Below are positions 7,787-16,179 of a stretch of DNA of 64,000 bases, in pieces. The DNA comes from Bdellovibrio sp. SKB1291214 (GTDB lineage: Bacteria > Bdellovibrionota > Bdellovibrionia > Bdellovibrionales > Bdellovibrionaceae), in NCBI RefSeq assembly GCF_002209355.2, contig NZ_CP106855.1:310001-374000 (forward strand), given 5' to 3'. A program made the translations under genes and the position numbers. Position 1 is the stretch's first letter, and each line of letters begins with the position of its first letter. The notes under the pieces are model-generated. The model worked only from the letters and a program-made list of their open reading frames with translations. It searched no databases and was not told the origin of the DNA.

Positions 7787-9387
7787 GGGCTCGGTTCAAA
7801 ATAATTCGGTGGTGGTGGTTCGGGTTTTCTGAGATGGCGTTCATAATCTCTGACGATATCCTCCACCTTTTGGTAGTCGATACGATTAAGGGCTTGTTCT
7901 ACTTTTAAGTTTTCTAAATCACGTCCCACCGACATAAATGCTGCCACCCGATCACCTTCGTAATAGACGACTGCAAAATCATCTTTGCCGGGATCTCCCA
8001 AAAGATCCATGCGATCAAAATGGTCGGAATATCCAATATAACAAATGATCTTATCGAACTGCTGAGTCCAGAAGAAAGGAACATCCTGATATTTAAGCCT
8101 TGCTCCCAGAATATTGCATGCCACAACTTGACCATGTCTCTCGGCGACTTCCCAGTGCTCCACGCGAATAGGACGAAGGCTGCGCGGATCAGGCCAACGG
8201 GCAATATCACCGGCGGCATAAACACCAGGAACCGTAGTCTGCATGTATTCATCGACAATAACTCCATGATCTATTTCACACCCCGCTTGTCGGGCTAGCT
8301 CGAGGTTTGGCTTAATACCGACACCGACCACAACGAAATCACATTCGATCTTTGTATTGTTATCCAGAATGACAGATCTGCTGTTGATTTCTTTCACACT
8401 GTGGCCCAGGTGAAACCGCACCCCATGGGACTCATGGGTCTTTTTAATATAACTTCCCACGTGGATCCCCAGATTTTTTATCAGTGGTAGTTCCTCGGGT
8501 GCAATGACATGAACATCAATACCCCTCTGTTTTAAAGAGGCAGCGACCTCCAACCCGATAAAACCCGCGCCAATCACAGCCACCGTTTTCGATCCATCAC
8601 ATTTATCGATGATGCGGTGACAGTCCTTTAAAGTTCTTAACATAAAGACATGAGGCTGATCGATACCTGGAATAGGAGGAGAAATCGGCTCTCCCCCAGT
8701 GGCTAGGACCAACTTATCGTAAAACAGTGTTTTATCATTCGACAACAGAACCGATCTTTTCGCGGAATCCACTTTCACTACTGCGACGTTCAGATTCAGC
8801 TGAATTTTATTTTTATCAAAGAACGATTCCTTAAGAATTGGTAGCCAATCATCAGGCGCAGTTCCTGATAAATAGTCCTTAGATAAATTCGTGCGGTCGT
8901 AGGGAATGGAATCGTCGTGACTGATCATTTGAATGGTTCCCGCGAAACCCTGACGCCGTAGCATTGCTGCACAAGATGTCCCTGCTGCTCCTCCGCCGAC
9001 AATCACGACGTGCTGGCTTTCTGTGCCTCTCACGATGGGACGTGGAATTGTCTTTTTGCCTGTTACAAAAATCTTGTCGTCTTTTACTTCCGTTCGCCAA
9101 CAGGAAATTGGCACCAATGCGGGAGCTTTTTCTGCCTCGCCCGTTTTTATATTAAAACTAGAGTGATGCCATGGACAGTGAATATGATGACCAGCTAACA
9201 AACCTTGATTAAGGGGACCGCCATAGTGCGTGCAATTCGCACCAACAGCGTAAATTTCGCCTTCAACTTTTGCCAATAAAACGGCTTTATCGCCCACATG
9301 TCCAAGGATGGTTTCACCTTCTTGAATCAGATCTACCGAAACGCCTTTGGTAAAATCAGGGCCGGTAACCTGTGCGCTGATGGCCAT
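7783..9387 (-). CDS. Rieske domain plus FAD/NAD(P)H reductase (AIFM3/ferredoxin reductase-like)
   Basis: A 534-residue fusion. The N-terminal 105 residues form a Rieske [2Fe-2S] domain with ligands C52/H54 (NCTHYGGP) and C71/H74 (CPWHHSSF). An FAD-binding GGGAAG follows at about 131-136, the NAD-binding GAGFIGLEVA near 273, and VYAAGDIARWPDP as the second FAD motif. The arrangement matches AIF-like/ferredoxin reductases with their own Rieske centre, which pass electrons between NAD(P)H and a ferredoxin-type acceptor; the acceptor here is unknown. The start has AGGAG seven bases upstream. No export signal. It is convergent with and overlaps ppk2 by 4 bp. Confidence 0.92.
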   Translation of the reverse strand: MAISAQVTGPDFTKGVSVDLIQEGETILGHVGDKAVLLAKVEGEIYAVGANCTHYGGPLNQGLLAGHHIHCPWHHSSFNIKTGEAEKAPALVPISCWRTEVKDDKIFVTGKKTIPRPIVRGTESQHVVIVGGGAAGTSCAAMLRRQGFAGTIQMISHDDSIPYDRTNLSKDYLSGTAPDDWLPILKESFFDKNKIQLNLNVAVVKVDSAKRSVLLSNDKTLFYDKLVLATGGEPISPPIPGIDQPHVFMLRTLKDCHRIIDKCDGSKTVAVIGAGFIGLEVAASLKQRGIDVHVIAPEELPLIKNLGIHVGSYIKKTHESHGVRFHLGHSVKEINSRSVILDNNTKIECDFVVVGVGIKPNLELARQAGCEIDHGVIVDEYMQTTVPGVYAAGDIARWPDPRSLRPIRVEHWEVAERHGQVVACNILGARLKYQDVPFFWTQQFDKIICYIGYSDHFDRMDLLGDPGKDDFAVVYYEGDRVAAFMSVGRDLENLKVEQALNRIDYQKVEDIVRDYERHLRKPEPPPPNYFEPSP

Positions 9388-9569
9388 GGAGTGACTCCTT
9401 TTTCGTCAGATTTTTAGCAGTTCAAGAATACTTTAATATTGTTACAGCGTGGACTTGAGCAAACCTTCACATCGTTGCGAAAAAGCACCACAGCAGGTGT
9501 ATCATTGTGAGAATCGACCCGACTACTGTCGAGAAACCATAAACCTTCGCCTCGCATTTTCCGAAACAG

Positions 9570-9614
9570 GTAGCATGCCCTCCGACTTAGTCGGAGCGGT
9601 TTGCTACCCGGAGG
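9570..9614 (+). promoter_or_regulatory. Nested hairpin leader next to the SD of the diguanylate cyclase
   Basis: An outer stem GGTAGCA (9570-9576) pairs with TGCTACC (9602-9608). It encloses a perfect hairpin, CTCCGAC (9581-9587) with GTCGGAG (9591-9597). Directly after the outer stem is the SD CGGAGG (9609-9614), which is complementary to CCTCCG at 9580-9585. The 5' arm of the inner hairpin can therefore pair either locally or with the SD. This is the geometry of a translational switch, or alternatively a cruciform binding site. I do not see known c-di-GMP aptamer signatures. Confidence 0.55.
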
Positions 9615-9620
9615 CTTAAG

Positions 9621-10733
9621 TTGAAGCAGTGGATGAAAAAACTGGTTGATCAGTTGGATATGGACTGGGGATCAGAACAACATGCGAAAACCAAAAGTGA
9701 TAACAAACCGAATCTCTCAGAAGACAGAGCGACCCTTCTCTTTATATTAGATGTCTATAATAAGAATCTATTTGAAGTTCAGAATCATTCTGTGCGCAAA
9801 GTGCGCGCAAAACTGGATACGGTTGCAAAAGAACTTATGACCTTAGAAGGCGAAGAGCTGGAAAATGCCCTGTTCCGCTTTCGCCAATTTATTTCAAGCT
9901 ATCGTATTGACGAAACGACTTATGTGCAAAACACCTTCGATGATTTTAAACGCATCATCTGGGATTTTGCCGACAACTTGGGCGAAGAAGTGGCTGCTGA
10001 AGCAAGTTCCGAAGACCAAGTGAATTCAAGTCTTGCAGGCTTGCGCGAAGCCGTGGAATCAAACTCCATCGAAGACCTGCGCGCAAAATCACGGGAATTT
10101 ATCGACTTTTATCTAAAGCATCAGACGAATTCCAACGAGCGCCGCTCTAAACGCATGGAAACAGTTAAAAAGAGCCTTTCCACAGTTAAGAAGCAATTGA
10201 TGGAAGCCAATCGCACTATGCGTTCGGACCATTTAACTGGAGCCCACAACCGCAAGAGTTTTGATGAACAGGTAAAACGTTATATTCAACTGAATCAATT
10301 GGATCACGATCCAGTGACGATGTTGTTATTTGATATCGACTTCTTTAAAAAGATCAACGATGCCTATGGGCACGATATCGGGGACTTCGTATTACAACAG
10401 TGTGTGCGCTTGCTTCAAGAAAGCTTCAGCCGCGAAGTCGATTTCGTGGCCCGCTTAGGAGGAGAAGAGTTCGCCGTGATCCTTCCAGGCTGCGACACGA
10501 AACAAGCAATTAAAATGGTCGATGACTGTATGGCGAAAATCCGTAAAGAAGTTTTCGTTCACGGAAACCTAGAAATTCGCTTTACGACCAGCCTAGGAAT
10601 CGCCCAACTAGAACCGGGCGAAACTCCAGACGGCTGGTACAAACGAGTGGACGAAGCCCTCTACACATCCAAACAAACGGGCCGCAACAAATACACAGTT
10701 GCAAACCCACCCGGAATCAAAAGAGTCGCATAA
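9621..10733 (+). CDS. GGDEF diguanylate cyclase
   Basis: Makes the second messenger c-di-GMP from two GTP. It has 370 residues, starting at a TTG with GGAGG six bases upstream. Residues 35-195 are helical and charged, ending in a predicted coiled coil. The GGDEF domain starts near residue 200 with DHLTGAHNRKSF; FDIDFFKKIND holds the metal Asp, and the active-site loop is GGEEF at 280-284. An RxxD motif (R271-D274) stands five residues before the loop, so product inhibition at an I-site is expected. No membrane segment or receiver is present; the input domain is unrecognised. The structured leader just upstream suggests post-transcriptional control. Confidence 0.92.
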   Translation: MKQWMKKLVDQLDMDWGSEQHAKTKSDNKPNLSEDRATLLFILDVYNKNLFEVQNHSVRKVRAKLDTVAKELMTLEGEELENALFRFRQFISSYRIDETTYVQNTFDDFKRIIWDFADNLGEEVAAEASSEDQVNSSLAGLREAVESNSIEDLRAKSREFIDFYLKHQTNSNERRSKRMETVKKSLSTVKKQLMEANRTMRSDHLTGAHNRKSFDEQVKRYIQLNQLDHDPVTMLLFDIDFFKKINDAYGHDIGDFVLQQCVRLLQESFSREVDFVARLGGEEFAVILPGCDTKQAIKMVDDCMAKIRKEVFVHGNLEIRFTTSLGIAQLEPGETPDGWYKRVDEALYTSKQTGRNKYTVANPPGIKRVA

Positions 10734-10740
10734 CCAAAAT

Positions 10741-10771
10741 AAAAAGGCCGGTCACCCCGGCCTTTTTTTTT
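10741..10771. terminator. Bidirectional rho-independent terminator
   Basis: The stem GGCCGG (10746-10751) pairs with CCGGCC (10757-10762), flanked by AAAAA and a run of nine T. The A and T runs let it serve both the cyclase gene and the convergent gene ending at 10770. Confidence 0.92.
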
Positions 10772-11270
10772 ACGCAAATGAGTTAGGCCACACCGTCTTC
10801 TCGATAAGAACCTTGCAGATATCTTGCAAACCCACCAAGTCCTCCTCATCAAAGCGATTCAAAACGGGAGCATCCACATCAAGCACCCCCAAAAGGCGGC
10901 CGCCAATGACGAGAGGAATCACAACCTCACTGCGAGACCGAGCATCACAAGCGATATGCCCTGGAAACTGATCCACATCAGGAACAAGCTGAGCCTGCAA
11001 AGACCGCGCAGCAGTCCCACAAACACCCTTCCCCATCTTAATCCGAGTACAAGCCGGCAACCCCTGAAACGAAGAAAGCAAAAGCTCCCCGTTATGATGA
11101 AGATAAAACCCCACCCAATTAATCTCAGGCAAATGCTGATTCAAAAGAGCCGAAAAATTCGCCAGATTCACAAACCACTCAGCCTCGGCAATACCCATGG
11201 CTTCAGAAACCAACTCTTTATAAAACTTAGCCTTATCACTATAAGAAATCCGAACAGCAGATACTTCCAT
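10770..11270 (-). CDS. msrC: GAF-domain free methionine-(R)-sulfoxide reductase
   Basis: Reduces free methionine-(R)-sulfoxide in the cytoplasm. The whole protein (166 residues) is one GAF domain, as in YebR/MsrC. The diagnostic cysteines are all present: one in GLPACTRI, one in GKGVCGTAA, and one in GHIACDARSRSEVV. The VPDVDQFPGHIACD block is the family signature. The ATG at 11270 fits the family length of about 165; an upstream ATG at 11300 has no ribosome site. It is convergent with the diguanylate cyclase and shares its terminator. Confidence 0.92.
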   Translation of the reverse strand: MEVSAVRISYSDKAKFYKELVSEAMGIAEAEWFVNLANFSALLNQHLPEINWVGFYLHHNGELLLSSFQGLPACTRIKMGKGVCGTAARSLQAQLVPDVDQFPGHIACDARSRSEVVIPLVIGGRLLGVLDVDAPVLNRFDEEDLVGLQDICKVLIEKTVWPNSFA

Positions 11271-11377
11271 AAGAAAACTTCTACCACACCCTCCCCCCAT
11301 CTAAGCCATAAAACTTTCTAACAAAGCCCATAAGTCAAACCAGCCCCTCAAATTCTAATGACGGCATGACGAAGCAA

Positions 11378-11565
11378 ATTTGAAGGCCCCCTCGAAGCTG
11401 GCTTAGGCACAGCTGACTTGGACTGTGCATGCAGCGACCTCCGTGGGCGCCACGATGGCGCGCACCCGCCGCAGGCGGGCCACGGCCTGAGCCACGGATG
11501 GCGTGTCGCGGAATGCGCAGTCCCAGGCAGATGGGACTAAGACAGATTCGAGGGGGCCTTCAAAT
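11378..11565. repeat. 188-bp GC-rich palindromic element bounded by perfect 19-bp inverted repeats
   Basis: The left end (11378-11396, ATTTGAAGGCCCCCTCGAA) is the exact reverse complement of the right end (11547-11565). Inside, complementarity continues as an imperfect stem: CTTAG with CTAAG, TGGACTGTGCAT with a GCGCAGTCC-containing segment, GCGAC with GTCGC, and CCGTGG with CCACGG. At the tip are hairpins GCGCC/GGCGC and CCCGCC/GGCGGG. The interior is visibly richer in GC than its surroundings. There is no convincing ORF inside. It could be a large structured RNA, a MITE-like element or a cruciform site. The flanking stretches 11271-11377 and 11566-11794 hold no gene I can support. Confidence 0.75.
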
Positions 11566-11794
11566 CCCCGCGACGAAACTGTTCCATCATAAGCATTTAT
11601 AGGGGTCAGAAAGGACGAACTTATCTACCCCTGTTTAAAAGTTACCTATGTCTGTCGTGTTTTAGACACCTGAACCACCGCAAGACCCTGTATATCCACT
11701 TCTAGACACAAGTGACAAATCTCCGAATGAGACCCCATTAGATTTATTTATACCTGGCCCGCCGTGTGCAATGTCCCTCATCACGGGGGCACAA

Positions 11795-12730
11795 ATGAGA
11801 TCACTTAATCTATTTCAAAAAACTTTCTTTGGAATCATCTCAGCAACTCCATTTTTGTGGCCGTCAATTGCATGGCCTCGCACGAACGATCACGATCAGG
11901 ATATCGTGATTGCGATCATCGACACAGGAGTGGACATTAACCACCCTCTTATTAAGAACAACCTTTGGACCAACCCAAGGGAAAAAACAAATGGACAAGA
12001 TAACGATGGCAATGGATATGCCGGGGACCTCCACGGATGGAATTTTGTTTCTGAGAACAGCGACGTGAGTGATAACCACGGACATGGGACTCACATCGCT
12101 GGTATTATTCGCCAAAGAGCACTTTCCCCCAGAGTGAAGTTTATGATTCTTAAATATTACGATCCGGAACAAAGTGGTCGCGTGAATTTGATCAATACCG
12201 TTCGTGCAATACGGTATGCGATTAAAATGAAAGCGGACATAATTAATTATTCTGGCGGTGGCGACACACGCAGTGCTCTGGAAGAGCAAGCTATCCGTGA
12301 AGCCCAAGAGAAAGGAATTCTCTTTGTCGCTGCCGCCGGCAATGACGGTCGTAATACTGACAAACTGGGATATTATCCAGCCGGATATAACCTAAGAAAT
12401 ATTATTTCTGTCGCCGCGATGGATTCGGATCGTCACCTGATCGACAGCAGTAATTATGGATCTAAAAGCGTTGATATCGCGGCCCCGGGCAAGAACGTAT
12501 ACTCTTCCCTGCCCGGCGGCCAATTTGGAATGATGACAGGAACGTCACAGGCGACGGCTTGGGTAACGGGACTTGCGGCCGCCCTTATGTTGCAAAATCC
12601 AAATTTGCGTGATCCTGAACTTATTAAAATGAAATTAGAAACAGAAGGTGTGCGCGATCAATCCTTGGCAGGAAAACTAAAATCTCCAGTTAGGATTACC
12701 GCTTTACAGAATGATATCTCGAGCCTATAA
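11795..12730 (+). CDS. Secreted subtilisin-like serine protease (S8)
   Basis: An exported endopeptidase of 311 residues. A basic N-terminus and hydrophobic stretch up to about residue 27 form a signal peptide. The catalytic triad is visible: D43 in IIDTGVD, H97 in GHGTHIAG, and S251 in GTSQATA; the oxyanion Asn is N183 in AAGND. There is almost no propeptide between the signal and the catalytic domain, so it may fold without a classical intramolecular chaperone. The start at 11795 follows GGGGG; the in-frame ATG at 11771 would add eight residues before the signal. The gene stands alone upstream and is followed after 8 bp by a methyltransferase gene. Confidence 0.9.
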   Translation: MRSLNLFQKTFFGIISATPFLWPSIAWPRTNDHDQDIVIAIIDTGVDINHPLIKNNLWTNPREKTNGQDNDGNGYAGDLHGWNFVSENSDVSDNHGHGTHIAGIIRQRALSPRVKFMILKYYDPEQSGRVNLINTVRAIRYAIKMKADIINYSGGGDTRSALEEQAIREAQEKGILFVAAAGNDGRNTDKLGYYPAGYNLRNIISVAAMDSDRHLIDSSNYGSKSVDIAAPGKNVYSSLPGGQFGMMTGTSQATAWVTGLAAALMLQNPNLRDPELIKMKLETEGVRDQSLAGKLKSPVRITALQNDISSL

Positions 12731-12738
12731 CAGGATTA

Positions 12739-13425
12739 TTGAGCGCAATTGAATTCAACCCGAATGGGCCCTATCCACTGATCGACCAAGACAAGCATTC
12801 CTATCAGGAAGCACAGGAACACTCGGTCATTGTCGATGCGTGGTTGGGATTTGAAACGGCACAGATAGAACAAGACTTGTTGAAATCACAAGACTACAAC
12901 GTTCAAGCCGATGCAAATATTCCGGTTAATTTTTGGCGCGGTCTTCCAGTTCAGGCTTTGCAGACACCTTATACTGAAATTCGATCTATACTAGAAATTT
13001 TGAAACCAAAAGCGCACCAACACATTGTGGATCTTGGATGTGGTTATGGTCGCATGGCTTTTGTGGTGGGCAGACATTATCCCGAAGTAAGATTCACTGG
13101 GTACGAACTGGTGGCCGAGCGCGTGAACGAGGGCAATCGAATCCTGGGCAATTTTGATTACCCTCTTTGTGCTATTATAACTCAAGATCTGACGGATCCC
13201 CAGTTTGTACCTGTCTCTGCCGATTACTATTTTATTTTTGATTTCGGTAGCGCGCCTGCTGTCGATAAAACTTTAGAAGACTTAAAAAACATCGCTAAAA
13301 CTCGCACAATTCAAGTGGTGGCTCGGGGACGTTACATCCGCCACCGTATTTTTCAATCCCATCCTTGGCTAGCTGAAATAAACGAGCCTCAAGTCTTTGA
13401 TCACTTCACTATCTTTAGGTCGTAA
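12739..13425 (+). CDS. Class I SAM-dependent methyltransferase
   Basis: A cytoplasmic methyltransferase-fold protein of 228 residues, translated from TTG with AGGA upstream. The SAM-binding motif I is VDLGCGYGRMAF, and the acidic end of strand 2 is the Glu in FTGYELV. The N-terminal 85 residues are specific to this protein and unlike known substrate domains. The closing region (DHFTIFRS) completes the seven-stranded core. Its substrate is not evident. It starts 8 bp after the subtilase gene and is probably co-transcribed with it. Confidence 0.8.
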   Translation: MSAIEFNPNGPYPLIDQDKHSYQEAQEHSVIVDAWLGFETAQIEQDLLKSQDYNVQADANIPVNFWRGLPVQALQTPYTEIRSILEILKPKAHQHIVDLGCGYGRMAFVVGRHYPEVRFTGYELVAERVNEGNRILGNFDYPLCAIITQDLTDPQFVPVSADYYFIFDFGSAPAVDKTLEDLKNIAKTRTIQVVARGRYIRHRIFQSHPWLAEINEPQVFDHFTIFRS

Positions 13426-13507
13426 CCGCTTCTTTCGTTAGCCTGCCATCCAGCAAAACATTACCTCTGGTCTTGTCGCCTCTGAATTCAGGGCAGAGTA
13501 TAAAGGC

Positions 13508-13834
13508 ATGGAACCAAATATCCAAAGATCAGAAAAACTAAATCGCTGGTATGAAGAAAAACTTCACCTTCATCGCAATGAAGAGGGTCTTTTTGTGGAA
13601 GAACTTTTCGAAATGCAAAGTGAAGACAAGCCCCGGATGTTAAGCTTTCAAGTTCAAAAACTCGCACCCCTTATGAATAATCTGGCCGAGTCTGGAGTTA
13701 AAATAGTTGATCACATCGACGAAACTCCACGTGGTAAATATGCTTGGTTCTTTGATCCTGAGGGAAACAAAGTAGAAATTTGGGAACCCTGGGATGACTC
13801 CCAAAGCTTGGTGAATATTCCTGAACCTGACTGA
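13508..13834 (+). CDS. VOC/glyoxalase-fold protein
   Basis: A one-module (108-residue) vicinal oxygen chelate protein. It ends with the recognisable strand signature YAWFFDPEGNKVEIWEPWDD, in which the last Glu is the usual metal ligand. The module begins at a helix that corresponds to the middle of the fold, so only one beta-alpha-beta-beta-beta unit plus part of another is present; pairing as a homodimer would be needed for a complete site. Likely a small detoxification or resistance-type protein; the substrate is unknown. Confidence 0.75.
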   Translation: MEPNIQRSEKLNRWYEEKLHLHRNEEGLFVEELFEMQSEDKPRMLSFQVQKLAPLMNNLAESGVKIVDHIDETPRGKYAWFFDPEGNKVEIWEPWDDSQSLVNIPEPD

Positions 13835-13978
13835 TCAATCTTTGGACACGCCAGAAAATTATTTCCTAACATCTGTTATTTCCTTCGTGAAGGGGCCCTG
13901 ATTTAGAGCTCACACGCCCCGAGCATGGCCACAAGTTTGCAAAACTATTGGACGAAATTAAATTCGAAGGAATCAATA

Positions 13979-14809
13979 ATGACATTTGTGATGCGAACTC
14001 TGTTTTTCTCAGCAGCCCTTCTGTGCTCTTTCTTGCTAAATGATGTGAAAGCTGAAACTAAAATTCTTTCCCACATCCAAACACCGGTGAAGGATCAACA
14101 AAAGCGTGACACATGCGCTTATTTTGCAATCAGTGCCCTGGTGGAAAGTACGTTTAAAAATCTGACGGGTGAGGACTACGATATTTCAGAAGAGTTTGAA
14201 ATCTTCCGTCATAAGATCGCCAATGCTTGGCGTCCTGAGGTGGAATTCGGCAATACTTACGATATTCTTCAAAGTATCAAGAACGATCTCTATGTGTACG
14301 AAGAAGCGTACCTTCCTTATCAAAAAGAAAGCCCTGATTTTACAAAACCACTCAATGCTCAACAAACGGCCTTCTATGATCTGCGCCAACAAAACGTTCC
14401 TAAGGTGCAAATCAGAAGTTTAGGTTTTAAACAGTTAACACAAATGTTTGTAAAACGTCCTTGGTCAGAACATGTGATGACTGAGATCAAAGCCAATCGT
14501 CCCGTGGTCGTAACTTTGAACGTCGCGATTCCCCATATCAACGATCAAAAAGGCACGTTCACCATGACGCCTGAAATCGCTGCGGAATGCGCATCCGCTA
14601 AAATCCCATGTGGCGGTCACGCAATTTTATTGATGGGTTATGACTCTGAACGTAAGCTATTTATGTTTAAAAACTCTTGGGGCCCAAAATGGGGCAACCA
14701 AGGTTACGGTTACGTGACATTTGACCATGTTGACAATTACTCCGACCAGTTCATGACGGCGTATTTTGACAAACTAACATTGCCATCCGTGAAACGAGTC
14801 AGCCAGTAA
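13979..14809 (+). CDS. Exported papain-like cysteine protease (C1)
   Basis: A 276-residue protein with a signal peptide ending near residue 25 (NDVKA|E). The papain triad is visible: Q40 and C46 in PVKDQQKRDTCAYFA, H214 in CGGHAILLMGYD, and N232 in KNSWGPKWGNQGYGYV. There is no inhibitory propeptide, since the catalytic Gln region follows the signal almost at once. The ATG at 13979 has AAGGA upstream; an ATG at 13925 would bury the signal. Such proteases are plausible digestive or processing enzymes in the periplasm or outside the cell. Confidence 0.92.
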   Translation: MTFVMRTLFFSAALLCSFLLNDVKAETKILSHIQTPVKDQQKRDTCAYFAISALVESTFKNLTGEDYDISEEFEIFRHKIANAWRPEVEFGNTYDILQSIKNDLYVYEEAYLPYQKESPDFTKPLNAQQTAFYDLRQQNVPKVQIRSLGFKQLTQMFVKRPWSEHVMTEIKANRPVVVTLNVAIPHINDQKGTFTMTPEIAAECASAKIPCGGHAILLMGYDSERKLFMFKNSWGPKWGNQGYGYVTFDHVDNYSDQFMTAYFDKLTLPSVKRVSQ

Positions 14810-14823
14810 TTCAAAATTAAGAG

Positions 14824-15489
14824 ATGGACACTATGAAGCAATCACCACAACCAGAATTCGACGAAAAAAAGTGGTTCCATCTCTTTAAAAACAAAGCCCG
14901 CGTTTTATATCCCAACTCGGACCCAGCACATGACTTTCTTCACATCCAGCGCGTGGTCAACACTGCTAAAACTCTGTGTGATTCTGAAAAAGGCCGCTGG
15001 GAAGTCGTTATGCCGGCCGCCTTTTTTCATGATTTTATCAATGTCCCTAAAGGCGATCCCCGCAGACCTTATGCCTCAGCACTTTCCGGTGAAGCCACCA
15101 TCGAATACTTGAAATCGATCCACTATCCAGAGGAATTCTTTGAAGATATTCGTCACGCCATCGAGGCCCACAGCTATAGTGCGAACATCAAGCCGACTAC
15201 TTTAGAGGCCAAGATTGTGCAGGACGCGGATCGCTTGGATTCCCTGGGAGCCATAGGCATCGCCCGTTGTTTCGCCACCACGACCTTGATGAGTCGCCCT
15301 TTCTATGCCGAGGAAGATCCATGGGCTGAGCAAAGAGATCTAGACGACAAGAATTTTGGGATCGATCATTTCTATATGAAGCTTTTTAAACTGGTTGATC
15401 TGATGAACACCGAGACGGCTAAAAAAGAAGCCCAGCATCGGGTTACCTTTATCAAAGAATATCTCGCACAAATTAAACGGGAAATTTAG
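14824..15489 (+). CDS. HD-domain phosphohydrolase (YpgQ/YedJ-like)
   Basis: A soluble metal-dependent phosphohydrolase of about 221 residues. The metal ligands are visible: H in AHDFLHIQRV, the HD pair in FFHDFIN, H in AIEAHSYS, and D in VQDADRLDSLGAIG. This spacing matches the YpgQ/YedJ branch of HD hydrolases, some of which act on nucleotides. Two in-frame ATGs (14824 and 14833) are possible; AAGAG is better placed for 14833. It lies 14 bp after the papain-like gene on the same strand. The true substrate is unknown. Confidence 0.85.
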   Translation: MDTMKQSPQPEFDEKKWFHLFKNKARVLYPNSDPAHDFLHIQRVVNTAKTLCDSEKGRWEVVMPAAFFHDFINVPKGDPRRPYASALSGEATIEYLKSIHYPEEFFEDIRHAIEAHSYSANIKPTTLEAKIVQDADRLDSLGAIGIARCFATTTLMSRPFYAEEDPWAEQRDLDDKNFGIDHFYMKLFKLVDLMNTETAKKEAQHRVTFIKEYLAQIKREI

Positions 15490-15495
15490 GAAATA

Positions 15496-16179
15496 CTATA
15501 ACGAATCAATTTGAATTTTCTGAGGCAGCCCTAGCGCCGTGGCACCCGGGGCTTTGGTGAAGTCAATCAAGTACGCTCGCAGGGCAATGGCGTCTTTCGC
15601 CTGCCATTGAATTTTAGAGCCATACAATGTATCACCCACAATGGGAAAGCCATGACGACTGAGATCAAAGCGCAACTGATGCGAGCGTCCCGTCACGGGT
15701 TGCAAGTCCCATTGTAGATAACCGTCCATGTTTGCACCCAAATACTGAGCTGTCGTCAAAGAGTCCTTCCCCTCGGGACTTTCGAAAGCGCGGCGTTTGC
15801 CACGCAGAATTCGGGACTTCCACTCAAACTTTTGACCTTCGCTAAAGGGAAATTTCTGCCGAGAGTTTTTAACATTTTCAGGGATATGGGAAAAATCTTG
15901 AGGAGTCGTTAGGGCGCGATAAGTTTTACTAACGGTTTTATGTTCAAACCAAGAATTAGACTTTCTGTGTGCGTCGGCGGACTTAGCATAAATAACTAAA
16001 CCTGAAACTTCGAAATCCAGACGATGCACCGGATATATCTGAATTCCCAATTGCTTTTGCAAGGCAATACCTAAGCAATTGCGTTCATCCTCAGCACCCA
16101 TGCGGCTCGGAGTAGAGAGTACTCCCGCAGGCTTATCGCAAATCACAAAATGGGTGTTCTCGAAAACGATTTGAATCAT
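15496..16179 (-). CDS. RluA-family RNA pseudouridine synthase
   Basis: Converts uridine to pseudouridine in an RNA, probably rRNA or tRNA. It has 227 residues with the catalytic motif HRLDFEVSG (D55), the following VIYAKS, and the late motif TGRSHQLRFDLSRHGFPIVGD. There is no S4 domain, so it resembles the short RluA/TruC type. The motif has E-V where most relatives have T-S (HRLDxxTSG). Its ATG overlaps the stop of rlmE by 4 bp (ATGA), so the two RNA-modification genes are coupled. Confidence 0.9.
   Translation of the reverse strand: MIQIVFENTHFVICDKPAGVLSTPSRMGAEDERNCLGIALQKQLGIQIYPVHRLDFEVSGLVIYAKSADAHRKSNSWFEHKTVSKTYRALTTPQDFSHIPENVKNSRQKFPFSEGQKFEWKSRILRGKRRAFESPEGKDSLTTAQYLGANMDGYLQWDLQPVTGRSHQLRFDLSRHGFPIVGDTLYGSKIQWQAKDAIALRAYLIDFTKAPGATALGLPQKIQIDSL

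Noticed and set aside
9388-9620. c-di-GMP (GEMM) riboswitch before the diguanylate cyclase
   Set aside because: The leader is structured, but I do not find the conserved aptamer blocks of that class.
10824-11321. 165-codon plus-strand ORF
   Set aside because: Antisense to the methionine-sulfoxide reductase gene, whose family motifs are unmistakable; the antisense product has no domain.
11566-11794. Remnant of a REP-associated transposase next to the palindromic element
   Set aside because: AGGGGT and ACCCCT flank a short stretch here, but no transposase coding motif can be read in any frame.
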